NCBI RefSeq assembly: GCF_000092185.1
Contig: NC_014160.1
Coordinates: 1,054,001-1,118,000 of the forward strand
Source of the DNA: Thermosphaera aggregans DSM 11486
GTDB taxonomy: Archaea > Thermoproteota > Thermoprotei_A > Sulfolobales > Desulfurococcaceae
Direction: 5' to 3'
DNA: 64,000 nt
A program made the translations under genes and the position numbers. Below the pieces are notes generated by a model that did no database searches, was not told the DNA's origin, and saw nothing but the letters and a program-made list of their open reading frames with translations. Positions 35,928 through 44,086 of this stretch are shown here, one piece after another. Within the stretch, counting starts at the first letter, position 1. Each line of letters starts with the position of its first letter.

Positions 35928-37488
35928 CAAACCTGGGTGCAACTTCCGTTATTTTAACCCTTCCTCTACAGCCATTAACTTTTCCCGAGAACTGAGGCTC
36001 TGCTTCAACGAAAACTACGGGCCCGTGTTTAACCGGGTACCCGTACACTCCTCTCTTAGTTTCCAGTAAGAATACTTCTAAGATACTACCCCGGAGATTT
36101 TTCTTCACCATGTAATTATACTCATCGATGCGTTTTTTCATCAATAATGTAATCTCCTTGTCAAATCCCAGCGGAAGTTTCTTCATCTTGAAAGATGTCT
36201 GAGGCAGGGGTATGTATTTGTAAAGCGTTATCTTCTCCACGTTGGCGCCGGCCAGTTCGTCTACAAGGCTAAGGGTTTTCAAGTATGTACTCGAATCCAT
36301 ATAGGGCAAGCCATACATGAGATAGACGTAAGGTCTTAAACCATTCTCGCTCAGAAGTTTAGAGGCCTTCACGACATCCCCGGGGCTTATGGGCTTGCCT
36401 AGAACGCGGTTGTTGAACTCTCCATCACCTGTTTCGCAACCTATGTGAATGGTTGTGCCCTTCAAGTACCTCCCGAGGAGGGAAGCGACTTCTCGATCCA
36501 CGAGGCAGGCCTTAACGTTTTCAATGCTAATTGTCACTCTGCCTTTTTCAACCTCCCTGATCGATGCGAGCTGGTTCAATAGCTCCTCAATCGCTTCGAT
36601 ATTGGCTGGAGGATTGCATGGATCTGTTATAACCCTGCTCCCGGTTTTCCTCTCACGATAGTAGTCAAGGAAGTCGGGAGCACTTAACACGATTCTCCTA
36701 GCCCCATTAGCGATTAACTCCTCAACCTCCCTCTTTACTACTACGGGATTCTTCGACCTTGGTGGGCCGAACAAGAAGGGGACGCTACAGAATCCGCATC
36801 CAGGGGGGATGTTGACAGGGCACTTAAGCCTTTCAGCGGGTGCCCCACTTCTACACTTCAAGCACTCTAAGCAGCCTAGTTTTCTCAAGAGAGGTCTATG
36901 ATAGTTGCTACAACCCCTAACCACTTCAACATATATGCGGAACACGGAGGGCGGGTTGTAAGACTCACCCAGCATGGTCCACGGCTTCACACTATTCAAC
37001 AACTCCTCTGGCGTGTGAACATGGGGACCAGTGGTCACGGTACGCCCCTTCACCCTGTAAACTAGTGCGGGTACTTCGTTTAGCTCGCATGATTTTTCGA
37101 CAACGCACTCCACAAATTTTTGCAAGGGTATCTCGGCTTCTCCAATTATTAAATAATCTATCTCCTTGTAAAGCCCCAGCAGACCTTCACCTTCACTTGT
37201 AATAGGACCCCCGAGGACTATTTTACCCCTGAATCCTTTCCTTCGCAGTCTCGAAACAAGCTTCTTAACAGCAACTTTGTCGCTTGTCATTGCCGAGACC
37301 ATTACGAATTCATAATCGAGATAGCTTGAAACATTCCTGTAAACCTCCTCGTATGGTTTAAGAAGAGTCTCATCCCTATCAGCGAGAAGTCCGGCGACAA
37401 CTCTTGGCCCAGCACCTACGACGTCGAAAGTGGAGTACCTACTACCCTGAGCCCTTGCCAGAGCGTCAACCACTAGAAATCTTGGCAA
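35881..37488 (-). CDS. B12-binding-type radical SAM protein
   Basis: The 535-residue protein has an N-terminal cobalamin-binding-like Rossmann domain (LGGPITSEGEG, YLIIGEAEIPL), a cysteine-rich segment at about 190-230 with CLECLKC and the cluster region CPVNIPPGCGFCSVPF, then a radical SAM barrel (VTISIENVKACL, HIGCETGDGEFNNRVLG, YVYLMYGLPYMDSSTYL). The cluster cysteines are spaced C-x7-C-x2-C, not C-x3-C-x2-C. A TRAM-like C-terminal part follows. The reaction is unknown. It belongs to an archaeal group near MJ1487 by my recollection. Confidence 0.8.
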   Translation of the reverse strand: MPRFLVVDALARAQGSRYSTFDVVGAGPRVVAGLLADRDETLLKPYEEVYRNVSSYLDYEFVMVSAMTSDKVAVKKLVSRLRRKGFRGKIVLGGPITSEGEGLLGLYKEIDYLIIGEAEIPLQKFVECVVEKSCELNEVPALVYRVKGRTVTTGPHVHTPEELLNSVKPWTMLGESYNPPSVFRIYVEVVRGCSNYHRPLLRKLGCLECLKCRSGAPAERLKCPVNIPPGCGFCSVPFLFGPPRSKNPVVVKREVEELIANGARRIVLSAPDFLDYYRERKTGSRVITDPCNPPANIEAIEELLNQLASIREVEKGRVTISIENVKACLVDREVASLLGRYLKGTTIHIGCETGDGEFNNRVLGKPISPGDVVKASKLLSENGLRPYVYLMYGLPYMDSSTYLKTLSLVDELAGANVEKITLYKYIPLPQTSFKMKKLPLGFDKEITLLMKKRIDEYNYMVKKNLRGSILEVFLLETKRGVYGYPVKHGPVVFVEAEPQFSGKVNGCRGRVKITEVAPRFVKGVLLEIVECPGAG

Positions 37489-37556
37489 ACCTCATCACTT
37501 CGAGAAATGCTATTCTTAAATACCCTCAAATAAATTAGTAGAAAACGGGGAGATAG

Positions 37557-38216
37557 ATGAGCGAGGTAGAGAACAGCTCGCTAGCAGAGCTGACAGCGGT
37601 TGAGTATTTAATTAACTTTTCGAGAATCGTGGACGAGGCAGCGAGACTGATAGATTATCTTGTCAACGCATATGTTGATGGAAATGATGTCAACAAGCTG
37701 TATGAGAGATTCAGGGAAGTGAAAACAAAGGCCGAGGAAACTAGAACCATAGTAATGGAGTACCTTGTTAAAAGTAGCGAGGTAATGAGATATTCTAGGA
37801 GCTATATCGAAGTAGTGTATGATTTTGAAAAAATAATACAGCATCTCGACGGTGTAGCCTACAGGATTGTGCTATTAAAAGATAACAATGTGCAATTAGA
37901 CAGGGAGTTGGTGTCAACGATAAGAGTCATGACCAGCATCATTAGGAAGCAGAGAGATTCGCTCGAGCTGGCTCTTTCAAAATTGACTACTGCCCCAAGG
38001 AAGATAATTAGCGATCTTAACGAGGTAGTCAAGCTTGAGGAGGAGGCGGACGACCTATTTAGGAGAATAACATTCCAAGTTTACTCGAAGCTAGCTAACA
38101 ATCTAACAGGCTTAATGGTCTTGAAAGATATTATAGAGTACCTTGAAGACGTCTGCGATGATTTCAGGAACATCGGTGAGGAAATACGGTACTTAGCCCT
38201 GGTGAGAGGGGTTTAG
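37557..38216 (+). CDS. DUF47 / PhoU-like helical protein
   Basis: The 219-residue helical-bundle protein has the DUF47 signatures VVKLEEEADDLFRRI and DIIEYLEDVCDDFRNIGEEI. Unlike the partner at 3172 it is intact and is not beside a Pit gene. It may regulate phosphate uptake or bind metal clusters. It directly precedes the endA reading frame, whose ribosome site overlaps its stop. Confidence 0.82.
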   Translation: MSEVENSSLAELTAVEYLINFSRIVDEAARLIDYLVNAYVDGNDVNKLYERFREVKTKAEETRTIVMEYLVKSSEVMRYSRSYIEVVYDFEKIIQHLDGVAYRIVLLKDNNVQLDRELVSTIRVMTSIIRKQRDSLELALSKLTTAPRKIISDLNEVVKLEEEADDLFRRITFQVYSKLANNLTGLMVLKDIIEYLEDVCDDFRNIGEEIRYLALVRGV

Positions 38217-38226
38217 GAGCAGAGGA

Positions 38227-38761
38227 ATGTATAGGATTCCTTTTACACAACAGAGCCGTCGTTCTTGACTACAAATGTGCTAATGAGCTCTACTGGAATG
38301 GATACTTCGGCTCCTTCCTAAGTGTCGTTAAGCCTAGAGAGAAAAACATTAACAGCCCTCTGGAGCTCTCCTTGATAGAGGCCGCATACCTGGTCGAAGC
38401 CGGGAAGATTAAGGTAGTGTATTCAAACAGGGAGATAGGGCTAAGTGAGCTTTATGAGTGGGGGAGGGAGAGGATAAAGAGGTTTCCAGAACTTTACGCG
38501 GTATTTAAGGACTTGAGGAGCAGGGGCTTTGTAGTGAGGAGAGGGTTGAAGTTTGGCTGTGACTATCTGGCTTACAGGCTTGGGCCAGGAATAGATCATG
38601 CTCCTTTCGGCGTGCAGGTGTATCGGGGTGGCGAAGAGATAGACCCCATAGAGCTGGTGAGAATGGGTAGACTGCTCCACTCAGTTAGGAAGAAGCTGAT
38701 AGTCGCTGTGGTGGAGGAGGGTGGAGTTCAATATTATGCTTTTGATTGGTGGAAGCCTTAG
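38227..38761 (+). CDS. endA: tRNA-splicing endonuclease, start region irregular
   Basis: The catalytic half is clear: GCDYLAYRLGPGIDHAPFGVQV (Tyr and His, in parts) and VRKKLIVAVV (Lys), with the N-terminal domain GFLLHNRAVVLDYK...ELYWNGYFGSFL also intact. The frame is open from about 38180, but no ATG, GTG or TTG lies before the N-terminal domain. An ATG at 38227, seven bases after GGAG, is one base out of frame. Dropping T38230 would give M-I-G-F-L-L. So there is a one-base insertion, an error, or a rare start. The protein (about 178 residues) cuts introns from pre-tRNAs such as those here; crenarchaeal enzymes pair it with a second subunit. Confidence 0.85.
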
Positions 38762-38856
38762 CTTAACCTATTTAAACTTTTTTAGAAATAGAAATTACTC
38801 AAGCCCGGTTATACGTGTCAAGGTCTGTCTGAAAAACAGTGAGAGGGGTATGCTAA

Positions 38857-39282
38857 TTGAACAGCTATCATGGATATGAAAAGAGAGAGGGGTATCATAG
38901 AGGCTACCATAAGCCCCGGGAAGAACATCAGAGACAACCGTTCAAGAAGGATTATGAGCAGAGGGAGAGAGTTCTGCAGCCCCAGCCACTTGGAGATCGT
39001 TGCAACCCGTTGTGCCCGTTCTTTATATGTAATAAGGCGGCGTTGTTCACGCTGAATAAGCCTTTCCGCGGAAAATATATGAGAGTAGCCTACTGCAGAC
39101 TGACAGGTGGTGAATGCATAGGGAGCGAATGCCAGTATTCTGGTTGTAAGATAAATGCGCTCCTACCTGATGGAAGATGTGCCAAGGCCTTGGAGAAGAA
39201 GACGAGGCATGTGAGCGACGAGGAGTTGTTCAGGGAACTGCAGTCGATCGAGGACTACGATGTATCAGATTTTGCAAGGTAA
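38857..39282 (+). CDS. Cysteine-rich protein with His/Arg-rich N-terminus
   Basis: From TTG at 38857, ten bases after GAGGGG, the protein has 141 residues. The first 45 are low-complexity H, R, Y, E and Q. Eight cysteines follow in CNPLCPFFIC, YCRLTGGEC, SECQYSGC and GRC, a likely Fe-S or zinc site. The C-terminal part is acidic. No family was recognised. A TATA-like CTATTTAAAC lies at 38768, so it is probably transcribed alone. Confidence 0.65.
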   Translation: MNSYHGYEKREGYHRGYHKPREEHQRQPFKKDYEQRERVLQPQPLGDRCNPLCPFFICNKAALFTLNKPFRGKYMRVAYCRLTGGECIGSECQYSGCKINALLPDGRCAKALEKKTRHVSDEELFRELQSIEDYDVSDFAR

Positions 39283-39319
39283 TTGACAAGCGACTCTGAG
39301 ACTGTTTCTACTTAGGTTT

Positions 39320-39901
39320 TCAGCCAGTTTTCCACCTAAGGTAAAGATTATGCTCAATACCCAGGGAGTCGAGAATCTTCCCCACTACGAAAAAGACAAT
39401 ATCTTCCATGTTTCTTGGGCGATGGTAGAACCCGGGTGATGCCGGGAGGATCACGGCGCCGGCCACGCTGAGCCTGTACAGGTTGCGCAAATCCATTGGA
39501 GAGAGCGGGGTTTCACGTGGTACAATGACCAGTTTGCCCTTAAGCCTTAAAACGGAGATTGCGGCGCGTAAAAGAAGGTTGTCCTGAATGCCCGCGGCCA
39601 GCTTGGCCACAGTATTCATTGACGCGGGAACAACAACCATGTCGGCTCCTACAAGCCTGCTACTACTTGCAAGAGGGGATTCCAGCTCATCCTCATGGTA
39701 AACTCCTCGCAACCCATTCACCGTCTTCAAAAACTCCGACAGCTGTAGTCCCATCTCCTCCTTGGAAACCTTTTCAGCCGACCTCGTGTAAACAACGTAT
39801 ATGTTATCATATTTTTTCCCTAGCAACTCGGTCAGCGAGACTAGTTTAACACTGTAGACTATGCCACTGGCTCCGGTAATACCTATTATAAGAGTGTTCA
39901 T
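39320..39901 (-). CDS. ubiX: Flavin prenyltransferase
   Basis: The 193-residue protein shows the FMN and prenyl-phosphate features GITGASGIVYSVKLV, VPASMNTVAKLAAGIQDNLL, LVIVPRETPLSPMDL and LPASPGFYHRP. It makes prenylated FMN from FMN and dimethylallyl phosphate. The only UbiD-type enzyme in the window is the decarboxylase at 19133, which would depend on it. It is not in an operon. Confidence 0.94.
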   Translation of the reverse strand: MNTLIIGITGASGIVYSVKLVSLTELLGKKYDNIYVVYTRSAEKVSKEEMGLQLSEFLKTVNGLRGVYHEDELESPLASSSRLVGADMVVVPASMNTVAKLAAGIQDNLLLRAAISVLRLKGKLVIVPRETPLSPMDLRNLYRLSVAGAVILPASPGFYHRPRNMEDIVFFVVGKILDSLGIEHNLYLRWKTG

Positions 39902-40055
39902 GAAGTATCAATCCTGCGCGGGGTCATCACGCGATCAGACCTTTCGAGCCCTTTCATCACTTATTGCTATGGATATTGGAAAATATAAAATCACTCTTAG
40001 AATTAAGGTTGATAGGTTAAAACATCTTGGAGGCTTGAATTAGAGGCGGTGGTTC

Positions 40056-40343
40056 TTGATCACGCCGCGTGGAATACCTGTCAGGGTTTTAAACAAGCTG
40101 GTCGAGGAACTTAATGAGAAGAACCTGTATGCTGAGAGACACTCCTACAGTATAAGAATGATGTATAATGGAAGGTTCGTTGCCAGCCTCCACCTGTATC
40201 CCGGATTCAACCAAGCTGTCCTGAGAGTATACGGGGAGAGTGAGGCAATTAATAAGAAGGTTTCAGAAATTGTGGTTGAGCTGGTTAAGAAATATTTGGA
40301 AAATTTAGAGCTTATTGTTCAGGTAAAACCCTTATCTTTTTAA
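40056..40343 (+). CDS. Small hypothetical protein
   Basis: The 95-residue protein (TTG start after GAGGCGGTGG) has an alpha/beta pattern: IPVRVLNKLVEELNEKN, RMMYNGRFVASLHLYP, AVLRVYG and a C-terminal amphipathic helix with strand. No family was recognised. It lies 33 bases before the amidotransferase gene and may be cotranscribed with it. Confidence 0.6.
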   Translation: MITPRGIPVRVLNKLVEELNEKNLYAERHSYSIRMMYNGRFVASLHLYPGFNQAVLRVYGESEAINKKVSEIVVELVKKYLENLELIVQVKPLSF

Positions 40344-40376
40344 TTCAACACTTGTTAAAACTATTGGATGAGAAAC

Positions 40377-41228
40377 ATGTGTAGGCTCCTTACGGCTTGG
40401 CTCGGTAAAGGCGGCTTGGAAAAAATAGAGCTTATCCTGGAGGCTTTCATCAGAAGCAGTGAGCATGACAAGTACCTTGAAAAAGCCAGCGGCGGAAGAT
40501 CATTGTCACATGATGATGGATGGGGGATAGCGGCGGTAGGAATGGTAAAAGGGAAGCCTAGCATTATCCAGCATAGATCTATCCTACCCATTTACGATAT
40601 TGAGAGCTTAAGGATGATTAAACTCATAGAGAGCAGGTTGAAACGATACGAGGAAGTAATCATGATGGTTCACTCTCGAAAAGCATCCATGAGTGAGCCC
40701 TATGGCGAGGAATATCTTCACCCTTTCATTACACTGTTAAAGAATGGGGCCGCCTGGTTCGCTCATAATGGGGGAGCGGATAAGCCGAGGCTTGCTAATC
40801 TACTGGGGGTCCATCCGTGGATAAGGGTTGATTCAGAACTCTTAGGGTACTTTCTCATTGGGAAAATCGAAGATTGCTTGGAAAGTGGAAACGGGTTAGA
40901 TCAGTGCGTGGTCGGGGCTTACGATTCATCGAAGGAGTTTATACCGCCTTGCAACGGACTGAACACTGGATTGATAATGCTTCTAGATAACACCCCCCAC
41001 CTTTATTTCACCCACGGGGTTGCACAACCCTGTAGTAATCAAGCATTGCTCGACTACTACAAGTTTGCCGCCTTCAGAATTGACGACTCCGCGGTAGCAG
41101 GCTCTATCACTGTTTTAGACTACCTTCCACAGGATTCCTCAATAAGCGAGATCTCAATTCTAGAGGCAGGGGTTTACAAGGCTTCGAAAACCGGCTTCAC
41201 CAGGTTGAAACCGATTGAATGGATGTGA
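40377..41228 (+). CDS. Class II glutamine amidotransferase-like protein
   Basis: With the ATG at 40377 the second residue is Cys (MCRLLTAW), which becomes the N-terminal nucleophile; the upstream Met three codons earlier would block this. Other motifs are SHDDGWGIAAVG, MMVHSRKAS and AWFAHNGGADKP, as in Ntn amidotransferases of the YafJ/Dug3 type. There is no synthase domain, so it either hydrolyses gamma-glutamyl amides or feeds an unknown partner. The 283-residue protein ends just before the COG3199 gene. Confidence 0.88.
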   Translation: MCRLLTAWLGKGGLEKIELILEAFIRSSEHDKYLEKASGGRSLSHDDGWGIAAVGMVKGKPSIIQHRSILPIYDIESLRMIKLIESRLKRYEEVIMMVHSRKASMSEPYGEEYLHPFITLLKNGAAWFAHNGGADKPRLANLLGVHPWIRVDSELLGYFLIGKIEDCLESGNGLDQCVVGAYDSSKEFIPPCNGLNTGLIMLLDNTPHLYFTHGVAQPCSNQALLDYYKFAAFRIDDSAVAGSITVLDYLPQDSSISEISILEAGVYKASKTGFTRLKPIEWM

Positions 41229-41235
41229 AACCGAT

Positions 41236-42348
41236 ATGAACGTTTATAGGATAGGCTTCCTCGTCAACCCGATCGCTGGGATGGGGGGAAGGGTTGGACT
41301 AAAAGGGACTGATGGACACGCTTACAAGCTTGCGCTGGCGAGAGGTGCTCAACCGGAGTCTCCTCAGAGAGCGCTTCAGTTTCTGAATGAAGTGAACGCT
41401 GAGGGATTTCAAATCTTAGCGGCTCCGGGGATTATGGGGGCAGATATTGTTTTCAAAAGCAAGCACAAGGAAAGGCTGGCTGAAATCGTTGGAGAAATAG
41501 GCGCGGTCACAACAGCGGATGATACGCGAAGGATTGCAAGATTAATGTTGGAGAAAGGTATAGACCTCTTAGTTTTCGTCGGAGGTGATGGAACAGCTCG
41601 CGATGTCCTAGACGCTATTGATCAAGCAGTTCCCGTTATCGGCGTGCCGAGCGGGGTTAAAATGTACAGTAGCGTGTTCGCAGTCAACCCAAGGGCCGCC
41701 GCTGGCCTACTAGAAGCCTTCCTGAGAGGCGAGGCAGCCATAGTTGAGAGGGAAGTCCTAGACATTGACGAGGAGGCTTTCCGCAGGGATGAGCTGGTCA
41801 TCCGTCTATACGGGTATTTGAAAACTGTTTTTCATCAGGAAATGACCCAAGAGGGGAAAACACTATTCTCGGGCATTCATGAGGAGGAGAATAAAGAAGC
41901 CATAGCTAGATACGTAGTGGAGAACATGTCCCAGGACACCGTTTATGTTTTAGGCCCCGGGTCAACCGTTAAGGCGATAGCTAAGGCTTTGGGATTAGAG
42001 TACACCCTGTTAGGAGTGGACGTGGTATTGAATGGTAGACTACTCTACAAGGATGCATGGGAAGCTCATTTATTGAAACTTTTACAAGACTATGGTAATG
42101 TGAAAGTTATAGTGACTCCTATAGGGGGGCAGGGCTTCATATTCGGCAGGGGGAATCAGCAATTATCTCCTAGATTCCTCAGCAGGATCGATAAGAAAGA
42201 CATTATAATTGTTTCAACGGAGTCGAAAATCAGGAGTTTGGAATGCCTACGAGTTGACACTGGAGATCCGGCAGTTGATCAACGTCTCAGAGGATACTAC
42301 AAAGTGATCGTCGATTACAACAGATATTTAGTTATGAAGGTTGTTTGA
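41236..42348 (+). CDS. ATP-NAD kinase-like protein (COG3199)
   Basis: From ATG at 41236 the 370-residue protein starts MNVYRIGFLVNPIAGMGGRVG and carries the GGDGT motif in LVFVGGDGTARDVL and GVPSGVKMYSSVFAVNP. It continues with a C-terminal beta domain containing GPGSTVKAIA and GGQGFIFGRGNQQ. These are features of the NAD/diacylglycerol kinase fold. The substrate may be NAD or another molecule. It lies seven bases after the amidotransferase gene. Confidence 0.88.
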   Translation: MNVYRIGFLVNPIAGMGGRVGLKGTDGHAYKLALARGAQPESPQRALQFLNEVNAEGFQILAAPGIMGADIVFKSKHKERLAEIVGEIGAVTTADDTRRIARLMLEKGIDLLVFVGGDGTARDVLDAIDQAVPVIGVPSGVKMYSSVFAVNPRAAAGLLEAFLRGEAAIVEREVLDIDEEAFRRDELVIRLYGYLKTVFHQEMTQEGKTLFSGIHEEENKEAIARYVVENMSQDTVYVLGPGSTVKAIAKALGLEYTLLGVDVVLNGRLLYKDAWEAHLLKLLQDYGNVKVIVTPIGGQGFIFGRGNQQLSPRFLSRIDKKDIIIVSTESKIRSLECLRVDTGDPAVDQRLRGYYKVIVDYNRYLVMKVV

Positions 42349-42412
42349 TGGAAATCTTTTAATATTCTGACAACCCATAATATCCAGGGATAGCGTTAAT
42401 TAGGTGAAGACC

Positions 42413-42811
42413 ATGAGTAAGAACTATGAAACACTCGGCAACCTGAAACCGGGAAGCTTCATAATAATTGATGGAGAACCATGCAGAATAGTTGAGATCT
42501 CGAAGGCGAAGACGGGAAAACATGGGAGTGCTAAGGCAAACGTTGTAGCGATCAGTCTTTTCACAGGAAACAAGAAGACGCTCGTTGCCCCAGCCGACTC
42601 CCAGGTTGAGGTTCCAATAATTGATAAGAGGGTTGGACAGATAATTGCAGACATGGGGGAGCAGTTCCAGTTAATGGATATGGAGAGTTTTGAAACTTTC
42701 GAGGTGGACAAATCCAGTGTTGAGGAAGACCTAAGGAATAAGCTGAAAGTAGGCAGTGAAGTGGAATACTGGGTTGTAATGGGTAAGAGATTGATAATAA
42801 GGTTAAGGTAG
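42413..42811 (+). CDS. Translation factor aIF5A
   Basis: The 132-residue protein has two barrel domains. The modification loop [11 protein letters not shown] carries the lysine that becomes hypusine or deoxyhypusine, and a C-terminal OB fold (about 70-132) follows. It relieves ribosome stalling at proline runs. The ATG at 42413 after AGGTGAAG is preferred over GTG at 42404. Confidence 0.96.
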   Translation: MSKNYETLGNLKPGSFIIIDGEPCRIVEISKAKTGKHGSAKANVVAISLFTGNKKTLVAPADSQVEVPIIDKRVGQIIADMGEQFQLMDMESFETFEVDKSSVEEDLRNKLKVGSEVEYWVVMGKRLIIRLR

Positions 42812-42846
42812 CGGATATTGTTTCACGTTATCGTTGAAAAATGTTT

Positions 42847-43200
42847 TTAATCAAGGTCCGGTATGAAAGGAGGCTTCTGAGATAGCCCTATAATCGGGAT
42901 TGAAACACCGGGCTTAGGTTGTTTGGTGAACTCAAACCTTTCCTCACTGGTTGAAACCACTACGTAGTTTGCTTCTACAAGACCCGGGTGCTCGGCAGGG
43001 TTTACGGTGTAGTAGTAGAATAATGGAAGCCCATAATACTTGTAGTAATCCCTGAAAACCCCTAGAATCCCAATCACAATCTTTTCGTTAAACCAGAATC
43101 TTATAATGTATGTTAGGGCCTGGGGCGTTATCGTTGAAACGGCAAGTCTGACGAGATCGTTTATAGAGTTTAACTTAACCGGGAGAACCTTCTCTTCCAT
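42847..43200 (-). CDS. Small hypothetical protein downstream of nitrilase-like gene
   Basis: From the ATG at 43200 the protein has 117 residues, MEEKVLPVKLNSIND onward, with FWFNEKIVIGILGVFRDYYKY and YYYTVNPAEHPGLVEANYVVV, an alpha/beta character. No family was recognised. It overlaps the end of the nitrilase-like gene by 26 bases and is the last gene of the reverse gyrase operon. A longer reading from 43302 would overlap by 128 bases and is less likely. Confidence 0.65.
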   Translation of the reverse strand: MEEKVLPVKLNSINDLVRLAVSTITPQALTYIIRFWFNEKIVIGILGVFRDYYKYYGLPLFYYYTVNPAEHPGLVEANYVVVSTSEERFEFTKQPKPGVSIPIIGLSQKPPFIPDLD

Positions 43201-44086
43201 GGTTCCACTCCAGTTTAAACAGATCTCTAAGGTAGCTAAATAACTTAGCTTTGACTCGCTCGAATTCTTCAACCGGAGGTCTACTAGGCTCCTCGCCCAC
43301 AATTATCATTGAAGGATTGTCTCGTTCATACTTGACTATAATCTCTCCTTCTTTCGAAACAACTATTGACGGGGTAACATGCTTGGTTGCACCCTCCTCA
43401 TCAATTACGAATCCCCCTGGTATGATTAGTTTCTGGTTGAAAATGTGAGAAAGAGATTTAGCGACTTCAACAGTTCTCTCTATGTTTTGGAGAAGCGGGG
43501 ATGCTGAAAGAATAAGCGTGGAAGCCCCTGAGAGCTTGAACGCTCTAAGTAGCTCGGGTATCAGGATTTCCTCATCGTGTAAGACCCCGTAGGAGAAACC
43601 GCCCAGGTTGAAAACGGAAAGAGTTCTTCCACGTGTAAACCCAAGCTTCTCCTCAATCGGGGATAGAAACACTTTTCTCTGGAAAAAAGGATTCCCATCC
43701 TCTGCAAGGGGTGTGTAGAGGAAGGTTGAATGGTAGATCGCATGCCCTGACACCTCTATGATGCCTGGAAGGAAAATATTGACTCCATACGTGTTCGAGG
43801 TGAATTTGAACACTTTCTGTACGAGATGGTTTTTTGAAATACCGAAATGCTTCTTCAACTCTTGCTTACTTAGCTTTGAAGGGTTGTAGAATCCTAGTAC
43901 TGGACCATATGGCAATGAATGTGGGAGAAGGATTGTTCTAATGTTCAACTCGTTAGCGTAAAATACAATTCTCCGTGTTCTCTCAATATTCATAGTTAAC
44001 CCATTGACTACAACTGGGATGTGGGCTATCCCTATCCTAGAGTGACCTGTTTCCTCGGCATTAATGATTTCAAACCCATTTGTCAA
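43175..44086 (-). CDS. Nitrilase-superfamily-like protein without catalytic Cys and Glu
   Basis: The 303-residue protein keeps the nitrilase fold pattern: LNIRTILLPHSLP near residue 50, FFQRKVFLSP near 138, LSVFNLGGFSYGVLHDEEILIPELLRAF (in parts) and LILSAS. The three active-site positions read His (for Glu), Lys (kept) and Leu (for Cys, in GVLHD where families have IC-Y/N-D). It is therefore probably not a hydrolase. It overlaps the reverse gyrase stop by four bases, suggesting coexpression with it. Confidence 0.7.
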   Translation of the reverse strand: MTNGFEIINAEETGHSRIGIAHIPVVVNGLTMNIERTRRIVFYANELNIRTILLPHSLPYGPVLGFYNPSKLSKQELKKHFGISKNHLVQKVFKFTSNTYGVNIFLPGIIEVSGHAIYHSTFLYTPLAEDGNPFFQRKVFLSPIEEKLGFTRGRTLSVFNLGGFSYGVLHDEEILIPELLRAFKLSGASTLILSASPLLQNIERTVEVAKSLSHIFNQKLIIPGGFVIDEEGATKHVTPSIVVSKEGEIIVKYERDNPSMIIVGEEPSRPPVEEFERVKAKLFSYLRDLFKLEWNHGREGSPG

